23,133 nt of DNA from Treponema sp. (GTDB taxonomy: Bacteria > Spirochaetota > Spirochaetia > Treponematales > Breznakiellaceae): contig WQZW01000001.1 of assembly GCA_009780545.1 (NCBI GenBank), forward strand, positions 1 through 23,133. The letters are read 5' to 3'. Positions within the stretch are counted from its first letter, which is position 1. The number at the start of each line of letters is the position of its first letter. This document shows positions 1-7,377 of the stretch, piece after piece. The notes under the pieces are model-generated. The model was given only the letters and a program-made list of their open reading frames with translations. It was not told the origin of the DNA and made no database searches. A program made the translations under genes and the position numbers.

Positions 1-56
1 CAAAACCACGGAGGGAAGAATTAAACCACGGAGAACACGGAGTTACACGGAGGGAA
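1..56. repeat. CACGGAG-type short repeat cluster, cut by the window edge
   Basis: Several near-copies of the word CCACGGAG or ACACGGAG follow one another here. The stretch CGGAGTTACACGGAGGGAA recurs at 11281-11299 inside the MITE-like element, and its core recurs inverted at 11220-11234. Repeats of this CACGGAG/CACAGAG kind are known to be dispersed in many bacterial genomes. This copy may be the interior of another element whose left end lies outside the window. No open frame covers it convincingly. Confidence 0.6.
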
Positions 57-88
57 AAGACATCTTTTGGGGTGTCTTTCGTTGTTTT
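56..88 (+). terminator. Possible terminator of a gene left of the window
   Basis: AAAGACATC (56-64) pairs with GGTGTCTTT (71-79), giving 9 pairs including one G-T, with a 6-nt loop. A partly T-rich tail (TTTCGTTGTTTT) follows. It would suit a plus-strand gene ending just before the window, but the tail is interrupted and no such gene is visible. Confidence 0.35.
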
Positions 89-194
89 ATCCGAAATTGG
101 GAGCCGTTTTCCCAAATATTCGCGCATTATCCATGGAGCGCTTTCAAGTTTGGCAACACAAAAAGCTAAACGCTGTTGCCCTGACAAAGTCGGA

Positions 195-230
195 TTGGAC
201 CTATTCACTCTCTCGCAAATATATTATAAT
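195..230 (+). promoter_or_regulatory. Weak promoter candidate for the helicase operon
   Basis: TATAAT lies at 225-230 and an overlapping TATATT at 220-225. The only -35-like hexamer is TTGGAC at 195-200, 19 nt from TATATT and 24 nt from TATAAT. Using TATAAT would start transcription inside or next to the AGGTAGG ribosome site at 232-238, so TATATT is the more workable -10. The rest of 81-243 holds only small hairpins (TTGGGA/TCCCAA, 98-117) and no gene. Confidence 0.3.
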
Positions 231-243
231 CAGGTAGGTAATT

Positions 244-2079
244 ATGGAATTCAAGGAATTTACACTTCACCCCGACCTTCAACGGGGGATCGCCGAAATG
301 GGCTACGTCAACTGTATGCCCGTTCAGGAACAGGTGCTGACGCATGCCTTCGGCGGGCAGGATCTGTACGTACAGTCCCAGACCGGGACGGGGAAAACCG
401 CGGCTTTTCTGGTCGTGATCTTTCAAAGGTTGCTTTCCGAGGAGTTTCTTGCCGGTAAGAAAGCGTTGATCATGGCGCCGACCAGGGAACTGGCCGTCCA
501 GATCGAGGAAGAGGCCAAGATGCTGGCCCGGTACCTGCCCTTCAAGGTGGGCAGCTTCTACGGCGGGGTCGGATATGCCGGGCAGGAACGGCTTTTGCGG
601 GACAACGTTACCATCATGGTGGGAACGCCGGGCCGGGTTCTGGACCTGAACGGCTCCGGCAAGATGAACCTCATGGAAATCGCCTTCCTCGTCCTGGACG
701 AGGCCGACCGCATGTTCGACATGGGCTTTTACCCCGACCTCCGCAAGCTGCTCAAGGTCGTGCCGGCCACCGACCGCAGGCAGACGATGCTCTTCAGCGC
801 GACGCTGAACTCCTGGGTCAAGAACCTCGCCTGGGAATACACCAAAACTCCCTTCGAGATCGAGATCGAGCCGGAAACCGTTACCGTCGAGGAAATCGAC
901 CAGGTGTTGTACCATGTCAGGTCAGAAGAAAAGATGAAGGTACTTCTGGGGATTCTCCAGAAGGAGCAGCCGGAAAGCGCCATCATTTTCTGCAATACCA
1001 AGCGGTACACCGAAATCATCGCAAAACGGCTTCGGATGAACGGCTTCGACTGCGAATTCATCATCGGCGACCTGCCCCAAGTCAAACGGCTGAAGGTGAT
1101 CGAGGACCTCAAGGCCGGCAAGATACGGTTCCTCGTGGCCACCGACGTCGCGGCCCGTGGGCTGGACATCGAGGCGTTGGCCATGGTGGTCAACTACGAC
1201 CTGCCCAACGAGGCCGAGAACTACGTCCACCGGATCGGCAGAACGGCAAGGGCCGGCAAAACCGGCCGGGCGATCACCCTGGCCAGCGAGCAGGACGTGT
1301 ACGAGCTTCCTGCCATCGAACGTTACATCGGGAAAAAAATCCCGTCGGAGATTGCCGGCGGGGAATACCATGGCGAGGATGCCAGCGAAGGCCGGCGCGT
1401 CCAGACCGACTTCTACGATGATCGTCCGGGATCGGGACGCTCAAGGGACAGGGAACGGGAACCCAGGTCGGGCCGACGAGGTGAAGGACGGCGGGACGAG
1501 GGCCGAAATGCCGGCAGACAAGGCGAAGGCCGCAGGCCGAGCAAGGATCGCAGGCCGAGCGAGGATCGCAGGGCGACCGGCGAACGCAGGGATGAGGGCG
1601 GCCGGGATTCGGGCCGGCGAAGGTCCGGCAACAGGAACGGGACCCGAGACGGACAGGGAACGCTTCCGGGCAGTGCGGGAACGAATCCCCCGGTGCGGAA
1701 CAAGCGGGATGGAACGCCGCTTTCGGAATCGCAGGATCTGTCCGCACTCAGTTTCGAACAGCGGATGAGTCTGTATAAGGAAAAGTATGCCGACGGAAAG
1801 CCGGGCGGCGAGGGGGAAAAGGCCGTTTCCGGCAAGGGCAGACGCTCCGGCGGGGGAAACGGACAGCGGGACAGGGCTTCGGCCGAAGGCAATTCCGGGC
1901 GAAACGGTTCGGGCCGCAGGGGAAAGAGGTCAGGGCGAAGGCCGGAGACCGGAAAGGATCAGGCCCGCAGACAAGACGGCAAGACGGGGAATCGGCCTTC
2001 CGGTTCGGGCAATGGAACCAAGACCGAAGCGAAGAAAGGCTTTTTCTCCAAGCTCTTCGGGATGTTCAAGAAGGATTAA
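244..2079 (+). CDS. DEAD-box ATP-dependent RNA helicase with arginine-rich tail
   Basis: This is an ATP-driven RNA-unwinding enzyme, expected in the cytoplasm in ribosome assembly or RNA turnover. All DEAD-box signatures are visible: the Q-motif region at residues 6-30, motif I QTGTGKT (46-52), PTREL, TPGR, DEAD at 152-155, SAT, the ATDVAARGLDI motif V, and HRIGRTARAG motif VI from residue 329. The core ends near residue 370. About 220 residues rich in Arg, Gly, Asp and Glu follow, encoded in part by 18-bp tandem repeats, and a short basic-hydrophobic end reads GFFSKLFGMFKKD. It starts at ATG 244 behind AGGTAGG. It is the first gene of a likely operon, with the amidohydrolase 24 bp downstream. 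The core resembles RhlB/RhlE-type proteins, but I cannot assign a subfamily. The protein is 611 residues, long for the family because of the tail. Confidence 0.96.
   Translation: MEFKEFTLHPDLQRGIAEMGYVNCMPVQEQVLTHAFGGQDLYVQSQTGTGKTAAFLVVIFQRLLSEEFLAGKKALIMAPTRELAVQIEEEAKMLARYLPFKVGSFYGGVGYAGQERLLRDNVTIMVGTPGRVLDLNGSGKMNLMEIAFLVLDEADRMFDMGFYPDLRKLLKVVPATDRRQTMLFSATLNSWVKNLAWEYTKTPFEIEIEPETVTVEEIDQVLYHVRSEEKMKVLLGILQKEQPESAIIFCNTKRYTEIIAKRLRMNGFDCEFIIGDLPQVKRLKVIEDLKAGKIRFLVATDVAARGLDIEALAMVVNYDLPNEAENYVHRIGRTARAGKTGRAITLASEQDVYELPAIERYIGKKIPSEIAGGEYHGEDASEGRRVQTDFYDDRPGSGRSRDREREPRSGRRGEGRRDEGRNAGRQGEGRRPSKDRRPSEDRRATGERRDEGGRDSGRRRSGNRNGTRDGQGTLPGSAGTNPPVRNKRDGTPLSESQDLSALSFEQRMSLYKEKYADGKPGGEGEKAVSGKGRRSGGGNGQRDRASAEGNSGRNGSGRRGKRSGRRPETGKDQARRQDGKTGNRPSGSGNGTKTEAKKGFFSKLFGMFKKD
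1531..1584 (+). repeat. Tandem 18-bp repeat inside the helicase tail
   Basis: Units at 1531-1548 and 1549-1566 differ at a single base, and a third, degenerate unit covers 1567-1584. They are in frame and encode repeats of the type RRPSKD/RRPSED/RRATGE in the disordered arginine-rich tail. This is a coding minisatellite and could vary in length between strains. Confidence 0.8.
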
Positions 2080-2103
2080 GCGGGTTTAATCCGTGGAGGT
2101 ACC

Positions 2104-3459
2104 GTGTACGACCTGGGCATCGATAATGTGATTATCGTTTCGGGCAATTTCGACTGGCGGCCCTTTGTCGGTTCGGTCTGCGTTCGGGACGGACGGATTA
2201 CCGAAGTGCGCCGGACGGGAATTGCCGAGGGCGATTGCCGGGAACGGATCGACGGTAAGGGTAAAATCCTCATGCCGGGCCTGTTCAACTGCCATTGCCA
2301 TGGGGATATGACCCTGGCACGGGGCTTCGGCGACGACCTTACCCTGGCGGAACAGATTGCCGCTTTCGGTCCGCACAACTGGTTTCGGGACTTCATCACC
2401 GACGAGGACCGGTACTACGCCCGACAACTGACCTACTGCGAGGCCCTTCTTGGCGGTTGTACCTTCATCTGCGAAAACATGTACTGGGGACTCGGGGAAC
2501 GTTCGGTTCAGGCGATGACGGAGATCGGGATACGGGGAGCCTTGGTCGAGGACATACGCACGGATTTCGCCGACCGGGATTCGCTGCTTTCGGATAAGGC
2601 ACTAAAGGAATTTGCCGAGGGCTGTCGCCGGGCCGGACTTGTGCCGGTTATCGGGCTGCCTGCGGAAGAGGACTGGGAAGCCGAATCCCTGCGGCGGATG
2701 TTCGACCGGCTTGCCGACATCGATACCCTGCAGACCATGCACCTGGCCGAAAACCTGTGGCGGAAGGAAATCGTCCTGAACAAGTTCGACCGGCGGCCGG
2801 TGGAATTCCTTTCCAAAAACGGCTTTCTCCACGACCGGTTGATCGCATCCCACGTGGTTTTTGTCGACGGTGACGAGATAGGGATGCTTGCCGAGGACGG
2901 CGTCAAGGTGGCCAACACGCCGGTGTCCGAAATGAAGATCGCCGACGGTATCGCCCCGATTCAGGAGATGCTCCGCCGGGGGATTCCCGTGGGGCTGGGA
3001 ACGGACGGTGCGATGTGGAACAACAGCAACGACATCCTTGCGGAGATAAAAGAAATGTCGCTGCTGCACACGGTGAACGGCGGGATTCGGAGCCTGTCGA
3101 AAAAGGCACTCCTGGACATGGCCACGATCAAGGGGGCGGAACTCTTCGGCCTGCAGGACCGGACCGGCAGCATCCGGGAAGGTTTTCGGGCCGACTTCAT
3201 CCTGATCGACGGGAACAAGCCCCACCTTCAGCCCCTGGTACTCGGCGAAAACGAGAACATCTGTTCGGCCCTCGTGTACGGGGCTTCGGCCGGGGACGTA
3301 AGCGACGTCTTCATAGAGGGAAAGCATCTGGTCAGGGAAGGGATCATTGCAAATGTGGATATTTCGGTTATAGTGGAAAGAGTCCGAGAAACGACGGAAC
3401 GGATAGCGGGCAAGGTCCGCCACCCTGACGGTCGACAGCATCAAAGGAGCGTTACTTGA
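2104..3459 (+). CDS. Amidohydrolase of the MTA/SAH deaminase-chlorohydrolase type
   Basis: This is a metal-dependent hydrolase of the amidohydrolase superfamily, probably a deaminase acting on a purine-like or triazine-like ring; the substrate is not readable from sequence. The metal ligands are in place: HCH in FNCHCHGDMTL near residues 61-63 (Cys replaces the more usual Thr between the two histidines), MHLAEN, ASHVVFVDGDE, and the GLGTDGAMWNN aspartate motif. The closing IREGFRADFILID block is typical of the small beta-sandwich end. The start is GTG 2104, preceded by TGGAGGT at 2094-2100. Its length of 451 residues is normal. The stop overlaps the TTG start of the Rrf2 gene, so the two are translationally coupled. 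The coupling suggests the regulator senses something related to this step, but that is inference. Confidence 0.9.
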   Translation: MYDLGIDNVIIVSGNFDWRPFVGSVCVRDGRITEVRRTGIAEGDCRERIDGKGKILMPGLFNCHCHGDMTLARGFGDDLTLAEQIAAFGPHNWFRDFITDEDRYYARQLTYCEALLGGCTFICENMYWGLGERSVQAMTEIGIRGALVEDIRTDFADRDSLLSDKALKEFAEGCRRAGLVPVIGLPAEEDWEAESLRRMFDRLADIDTLQTMHLAENLWRKEIVLNKFDRRPVEFLSKNGFLHDRLIASHVVFVDGDEIGMLAEDGVKVANTPVSEMKIADGIAPIQEMLRRGIPVGLGTDGAMWNNSNDILAEIKEMSLLHTVNGGIRSLSKKALLDMATIKGAELFGLQDRTGSIREGFRADFILIDGNKPHLQPLVLGENENICSALVYGASAGDVSDVFIEGKHLVREGIIANVDISVIVERVRETTERIAGKVRHPDGRQHQRSVT

Positions 3460-3890
3460 GGATAACCGTAAAAGCACGTTACGCCCTGAGGGCGGCACTC
3501 GCACTCGCACGGATGGAAAAAGAATACAAGCTGGTCCCGATCAGCAAACTCTCGACCGCGGAAGACATTTCCACGGGCTTTCTGGAACAGATATTCTACA
3601 ACCTGAAGAAAGCCGGCATCGTCCGCTCGACCCGCGGCCCCAACGGCGGCTTCAGCTTTGTCCAGCCGCACGAATCGATCACCGTGTATGACATACTCAA
3701 CGCCGCCGGCGAGGAAATGGTCCTCATCCCCTGCGTGGACGACAACGTCAAGGTGGATTGCGTACGCGGCGATATCTGCATCAGCCACAAGGTATTCGAA
3801 CCCATCAACCGCATGGTCGGCGACTACCTCAAGAACATCACCGTCGCAAACCTGCTTGAGGACTTCAACGGTCCTTCATTCCTCCTATGA
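3456..3890 (+). CDS. Rrf2/IscR-family transcriptional regulator
   Basis: This is a winged-helix DNA-binding regulator. The N-terminus MRITVKARYALRAALALA and the recognition segment FLEQIFYNLKKAGIVRSTRGPNGGF are diagnostic of Rrf2 proteins. Three cysteines follow in IPC, VDC and DIC with spacing C-X8-C-X5-C. Family members such as IscR use three clustered cysteines (C-X5-C-X5-C) to hold an Fe-S cluster, so this protein could sense Fe-S status, oxygen or NO. The start is TTG at 3456 behind AAAGGAGC, inside the 3' end of the amidohydrolase gene. Length is 144 residues, normal for the family. The divergence from the exact IscR spacing leaves the ligand uncertain. It is followed by tpx, a peroxide-defence gene with its own promoter. 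Confidence 0.93.
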   Translation: MRITVKARYALRAALALARMEKEYKLVPISKLSTAEDISTGFLEQIFYNLKKAGIVRSTRGPNGGFSFVQPHESITVYDILNAAGEEMVLIPCVDDNVKVDCVRGDICISHKVFEPINRMVGDYLKNITVANLLEDFNGPSFLL

Positions 3891-3941
3891 CGGATGCGGT
3901 CGGGCAGGATTGATTTTCCCGAGGCGGATTTTATCTTATAA

Positions 3942-3971
3942 TTGACGCCCTAGCCAAAAAAACACTACAAT
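3942..3971 (+). promoter_or_regulatory. Sigma-70-type promoter of tpx
   Basis: TTGACG (3942-3947) and TACAAT (3966-3971) are separated by 18 nt. The predicted start near 3978 leaves about 40 nt of leader before the tpx ATG. It lies in the 128-bp gap after the Rrf2 gene, whose product could bind here. No exact operator palindrome is obvious. Confidence 0.65.
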
Positions 3972-4018
3972 CATCTTGTTGGGCAGGTCCCAAAATTTTC
4001 CGGATAAGAGGTGCAACG

Positions 4019-4513
4019 ATGAAGATTACGTTTCAGGGGAATCCCCTAACGCTTGAAGGCGAGCAGGTAAAGGTGAAGGACAGTCTGAAGGCTTTTGGGG
4101 TGGCAAAAAACGACTTGTCCCCGCTCTGGCTTGCCGACACGAAAGGCGTGCGGATTTTCCTTGCGGTTCCGTCCTTGGATACGCCGGTGTGCGATACCGA
4201 AGTTCGGAAGTTTAATCAAAAGGCTTCGGAGCTCAAAAATGTTACCGTGTATGCGGTTTCGATGGACCTGCCGTTTGCGCAGGCCCGTTGGTGCGCCGGA
4301 GCCGGAATCGCCAATGTCGTTTCGGTTTCCGATTACAAGGATCACAGTTTTGCGAAGGCGACCGGAACCTTCATCAAGGAACTCGGCCTGCTGACCCGCG
4401 CCGCTTTCGTGGTAAATTCGGCCGGCTCCGTGGTGTATGCCGAGTACCTTGAGGAAATCACCCAAGAACCGAACTACGACGCAATTCTTGCGGCGGCAAA
4501 AAGCGCTACCTGA
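4019..4513 (+). CDS. tpx: Thiol peroxidase Tpx (atypical 2-Cys peroxiredoxin)
   Basis: It reduces hydrogen peroxide and alkyl or lipid hydroperoxides using thioredoxin. The peroxidatic cysteine is Cys58 in SLDTPVCDTEVRKFNQ and the resolving cysteine is Cys92 in DLPFAQARWC. Both contexts match Tpx enzymes closely, as does the end EEITQEPNYDAILAA. Length is 164 residues, as usual for the family. The start is ATG 4019 with GAGGT at 4008-4012. It stands alone on its transcript, has its own promoter, and ends in a hairpin shared with the convergent DRTGG gene. Its place behind an Rrf2 regulator suggests redox control, which is inference. Confidence 0.97.
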   Translation: MKITFQGNPLTLEGEQVKVKDSLKAFGVAKNDLSPLWLADTKGVRIFLAVPSLDTPVCDTEVRKFNQKASELKNVTVYAVSMDLPFAQARWCAGAGIANVVSVSDYKDHSFAKATGTFIKELGLLTRAAFVVNSAGSVVYAEYLEEITQEPNYDAILAAAKSAT

Positions 4514-4517
4514 GAAA

Positions 4518-4546
4518 GGTCCAATCTGCCCTCGGCAGGTTGGACC
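4518..4546. terminator. Hairpin between convergent tpx and DRTGG genes
   Basis: GGTCCAATCTGCC (4518-4530) pairs with GGCAGGTTGGACC (4534-4546) through 13 pairs including one G-T, around the loop CTC. It sits 4 nt after the tpx stop and 6 nt after the opposite gene. There is no T run on either side, so it is at best a weak intrinsic terminator. The sequence resembles the hairpin at 7351-7377. Confidence 0.6.
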
Positions 4547-4552
4547 CGACCT

Positions 4553-4891
4553 TCAGCCGTTATTACCCAACAATCCCCACACTTTTCCCGACACGGCAAA
4601 CTGATTTTCCTTGGTGCGGAGGACGGCGATGCCTTCGTTGCCGGCGGCTTCGAGCATGTCGTCTGGCAGGGGACGGGAATTGCAGATGATGATGACGGAA
4701 AGGTCCATCAGGGTGGCGACCGCGACGGTGTTTTTGTGTGCCTGGATGGTGATGAGGGCACCGCCGTCCTTGGCATGGGCCATCACGTCGGAAAGCAGGT
4801 CGGAGGTGTAGGCGGCGGAAATTTCGACGTCCTCGAAGCGGTCGTGGCAGACCTCGGCATCGAGCTTTTCGGCAAGTTCGCGTATCGTCAT
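4553..4891 (-). CDS. DRTGG-domain protein
   Basis: This is a 112-residue protein consisting almost wholly of a DRTGG-like domain: AAYTSDLLSDVMAHAKDGGALITIQ, then MDLSVIIICNSRPLPDDMLEAA, then GIAVLRTKENQF. DRTGG domains are small alpha/beta modules often joined to CBS pairs or kinases, and their ligand is mostly unknown. Stand-alone versions are known beside CBS/HATPase proteins and near [FeFe]-hydrogenase or NADH-dehydrogenase genes in anaerobes. The gene follows the CBS/HATPase gene by 22 bp, so the two likely act together as a sensory unit. It starts at ATG 4891 behind a purine-rich AAAGGGGG. No catalytic residues are recognised. Confidence 0.82.
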   Translation of the reverse strand: MTIRELAEKLDAEVCHDRFEDVEISAAYTSDLLSDVMAHAKDGGALITIQAHKNTVAVATLMDLSVIIICNSRPLPDDMLEAAGNEGIAVLRTKENQFAVSGKVWGLLGNNG

Positions 4892-4913
4892 AATTCCCCC
4901 TTTGCGGTTTCGG

Positions 4914-5873
4914 TTATTCGGCCTTTGGCGAGTTGAACAGTACCACGCACTTTACCGTGGTGCCTTCCCCCAAAACCGAGCGTATCGAGAATTCGTCGGA
5001 GACTCGTTTGGTGTTGGCAAGGCCCATGCCGGCACCGAAGCCCAGCGAGCGGACATAATCGCTGGCCGTGGACCAGCCTTCCTGCAATGCCTGGTTGACA
5101 TCGGCAATACCCGGCCCGGAATCCTCGGCCGTCAGACTTACCCTGTCCGGAAGGATGCTGCACCTTAGGCTGCCGCCGTTGGAATGGGCCACGAGGTTTA
5201 TCTCCAGCTCGTAACTGGCAATGGCAACCCGCCTTACCATGGCGGCATCGAGATTACGGATCTTGAGGGCTTTCTTAATTTCGGTGGAGGCATGGCCTGC
5301 TACCTCGAAATCGTAGTGGGCCACGGCGAATTCCATCTCGGAAAATGCGACTACGTTCGGCGACGGCCTGTCCTTCCGCTGACTCTTCTCCAGTTTGAGA
5401 ATCTCCCGGTTCATCTCCACCAGCAGCGACCGCACAACGTCGATCGCGCTGATAATCCCCACGAGTTCATGGTTCTTGTTCAGCACCGGATAACGACCGT
5501 AGCGGTACTTGTTGAAATCGGAAACGGCAAACGAGATCGGCATGTCGTCCCGTAGGACCACCAGGTTGCGGGACATCCGATCCCTGGCCGGGCAGTCGAT
5601 AAGTCCGCCGTCCAGGGCACCGATCACGTCATTGATGGAAACCATCCCCACGAGCCGATTGTCCTCCACGATGGGAATCCCGGTAATCTGGTTCTCCCGC
5701 ATGACCACCTGCAGGTGCCGGAGGCTCTGATCCGGGCTTCCGGTGATCACCGCCTGCGTCATAACATCCTTAATCTTCAGTCGATGGATGAGTTCCAGCA
5801 CCACCGAGGGGGAATCGTCCGCATTAATGGGAATGTCCGATTTGTCGGGAGAGTTTTCGCCGTCCTGAGCCAT
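4914..5873 (-). CDS. CBS-pair and HATPase (RsbW-like) fusion protein
   Basis: A tandem CBS pair (about residues 30-155, with IKDVMTQAV, GIPIVEDNRLVGMVSINDV and GRYPVLNKNHELVGIISAIDV) is joined to an anti-sigma-type histidine-kinase-like ATPase (about 175-315). The ATPase shows an N-box ASYELEINLVAHS, the G1 box DSGPGI and the G2 box GFGAGMGLAN. CBS pairs usually bind adenine nucleotides, and RsbW-like ATPases phosphorylate or sequester partner proteins, so the fusion could couple energy charge to a regulatory output. No sigma factor or anti-anti-sigma gene is in the window. The start ATG 5873 lies 3 bp from the HAD stop, with GGAAGG inside the HAD end. It has no membrane segment, so it is cytoplasmic. 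Confidence 0.88.
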   Translation of the reverse strand: MAQDGENSPDKSDIPINADDSPSVVLELIHRLKIKDVMTQAVITGSPDQSLRHLQVVMRENQITGIPIVEDNRLVGMVSINDVIGALDGGLIDCPARDRMSRNLVVLRDDMPISFAVSDFNKYRYGRYPVLNKNHELVGIISAIDVVRSLLVEMNREILKLEKSQRKDRPSPNVVAFSEMEFAVAHYDFEVAGHASTEIKKALKIRNLDAAMVRRVAIASYELEINLVAHSNGGSLRCSILPDRVSLTAEDSGPGIADVNQALQEGWSTASDYVRSLGFGAGMGLANTKRVSDEFSIRSVLGEGTTVKCVVLFNSPKAE

Positions 5874-5876
5874 TTT

Positions 5877-6698
5877 CTACCTTCCTTTAAGGATATGTTG
5901 CTCGATGATCCGGGCAACACCGTCCTCGTCATTGCTCCAGTCGGTAACCAGATCGGCAACCGCCTTTGTCCGTTCGTTGCCGTTGCACATGGCGATGCCG
6001 AGTCCGGCCCAACGCAGCATCGCATCGTCGTTCGGGGAATCCCCGATTGCAATGATCTGTTCCCGCCCGATGCCGAGCAGCCCGGCCACCGTCGCAAGTG
6101 CCGTACCCTTGTCCGTATTCGCAGGAAGCAGTTCCAGATAGTAGGGCTTGCTGGTGAAAAGGGTAAGCTGCCCGCCGAGGTATGCCCGCAGAAGATTTTC
6201 CAGCGGGGCAAGGAGAACCGGATCGCCCGGAACGAGCAGCTTGTGGCAGCCGGCGGCAACCATGGAACGAAAGTCGGCGGGCACCACCTGCTGCATCCCG
6301 GTAAGCCGCTTGGCGTACTCGGAGAATTCGTTGTGGCGGGAAACGTACATCGTGTCGCCCTCGTACATCTGTACGGGAAAGTCCTCGGCATCCACCAGGT
6401 CGAAAGCGGCAAGTGCGGCGGCGACATCGAGCTTGATCTCGTGAACCACCTTGCCGGAAAGCGTTTCCTGTATCAACGCCCCGTTATTGGAGATAAGGTA
6501 GCCGCTCCGCCGGTACAGGCCCAGCGACCTGACGAACGCCTCCATCGAAACCGGCACCCGCCCGGAAGCCGGCACCACCGTTACCCCGGCCTCCTCCGCC
6601 TTCCTGATGGCGGCCTTCGTCCGTCCCGAAATGGTCAAATCCGACCTAAGAAGCGTGTCATCCAAATCAACGGCCAGAAGTTTTATGTCGCCCATCAT
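5877..6698 (-). CDS. Cof-type HAD-superfamily hydrolase
   Basis: This is a probable phosphatase of sugar phosphates or cofactors such as pyridoxal phosphate or flavins. The DxD nucleophile motif appears in LLAVDLDDTLLRSD near residues 11-15, the SGR motif near residue 45, and the metal-binding end IAIGDSPNDDAMLRWAGLGIAM. A large cap domain lies between them, as in the Cof/YidA group. Length is 273 residues, typical. Two adjacent ATG codons (6698 and 6695) are both possible; TTGGAAG lies upstream. It heads the operon with the CBS/HATPase gene 3 bp later. The substrate cannot be read from the sequence. Confidence 0.92.
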   Translation of the reverse strand: MMGDIKLLAVDLDDTLLRSDLTISGRTKAAIRKAEEAGVTVVPASGRVPVSMEAFVRSLGLYRRSGYLISNNGALIQETLSGKVVHEIKLDVAAALAAFDLVDAEDFPVQMYEGDTMYVSRHNEFSEYAKRLTGMQQVVPADFRSMVAAGCHKLLVPGDPVLLAPLENLLRAYLGGQLTLFTSKPYYLELLPANTDKGTALATVAGLLGIGREQIIAIGDSPNDDAMLRWAGLGIAMCNGNERTKAVADLVTDWSNDEDGVARIIEQHILKGR

Positions 6699-6788
6699 TC
6701 AATGTTACTTCCAAACCCCCGTCATTTCAAGCGTTTTGTGAAGAAACTCTGACTACGGGAAAAATACTCTCAAAAACAAGAATAATCG

Positions 6789-6817
6789 TTGACATCGGCA
6801 TGTTTGGGTTGTATAGT
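6789..6817 (+). promoter_or_regulatory. Near-consensus sigma-70 promoter of the lipoprotein gene
   Basis: TTGACA (6789-6794) and TATAGT (6812-6817) are separated by exactly 17 nt. Transcription should begin near 6824, about 46 nt before the GTG start at 6870. It is the best promoter match in the window and suggests strong expression. Confidence 0.8.
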
Positions 6818-6869
6818 TATTGATTATTGCTTTTCATTCGGCAAAAGATATTGCCGACAGGAGGTAAAT

Positions 6870-7328
6870 GTGAAAAAACTTGACAAATTGGCATTGGCGC
6901 TGTCGATGCTGGTTATCCTTGGTTTCGTCTCGTGTCAAAGCACCCCGGGAACCTCAACCTTGGATACGACCAAGTACGAGAATATCGTGTCGATTGCGGT
7001 TGATGCGGTAAACAGCAACGATACCGATGCGCTGCTCAAACATTTTTCGCGGCAGTTCAATTTTTTTGGGATAGGCGGACATGTTGGAAGGATTGCCGCG
7101 GAGGGTCTGTACCAAAGGATCGATGACCGCATCTTGACGTACAATCTTGTCAATGTCGAAAGGGACACAAAGAGGAAGCTGGTTACCCTGACCTATGAGG
7201 TTGAATGGGCAAGCGGACCGAAGGAAGCCGATTTTGTGTTTGAAACCCCGTCCGGCATGCTGCTCACGCTGACTCTCGTCCCATCCAAAATGGAAACGAT
7301 AGAGTTCGAAGCCGAGGTTGAACGGTAA
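6870..7328 (+). CDS. Putative lipoprotein, possibly NTF2-like
   Basis: This is a small exported lipoprotein of unknown function. The start is GTG 6870, with AGGAGG at 6859-6864; an ATG at 6868 reads straight into a stop, and longer frames ignore the ribosome site. The N-terminus KKLDKLALALSMLVILGFVSC is a lipoprotein signal with Cys near residue 22. The FVS|C box is loose, as tolerated in spirochaetes. The mature part, about 130 residues (YENIVSIAVDAVNSNDTDALLKHFS and a beta-rich end), recalls NTF2/SnoaL-like folds, but this is a guess from pattern alone. The gene is monocistronic, reads towards rpiA and has a strong promoter. A short dyad CTTTG/CAAAG follows its stop. Confidence 0.85.
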   Translation: MKKLDKLALALSMLVILGFVSCQSTPGTSTLDTTKYENIVSIAVDAVNSNDTDALLKHFSRQFNFFGIGGHVGRIAAEGLYQRIDDRILTYNLVNVERDTKRKLVTLTYEVEWASGPKEADFVFETPSGMLLTLTLVPSKMETIEFEAEVER

Positions 7329-7350
7329 CCTTTGTTCCGCAAAGCTCCAA

Positions 7351-7377
7351 GGTCCGATTTCCTACGGAGATTGGACC
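7351..7377. terminator. Hairpin overlapping the rpiA stop codon
   Basis: GGTCCGATTTCC (7351-7362) pairs with GGAGATTGGACC (7366-7377), with two G-T pairs and loop TAC. On the minus strand it reads GGTCCAATCTCC, nearly the arm found at 4518. The rpiA stop codon lies in the loop and adjacent base, so the hairpin uses the last rpiA codons. No clear T tail is present on either strand. Confidence 0.55.

Noticed and set aside
72..458. A 128-codon plus-strand frame at the left end overlapping the helicase
   Set aside because: Overlaps the helicase in another frame; no ribosome site and no similarity.
1531..1584. Tandem repeats considered as a CRISPR-like array
   Set aside because: Units are 18 bp, contiguous without spacers, in frame and coding for the helicase tail.
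6789..6869. Longer lipoprotein start at 6789
   Set aside because: It would begin within the TTGACA promoter element; the GTG at 6870 has a perfect AGGAGG and starts the signal peptide.
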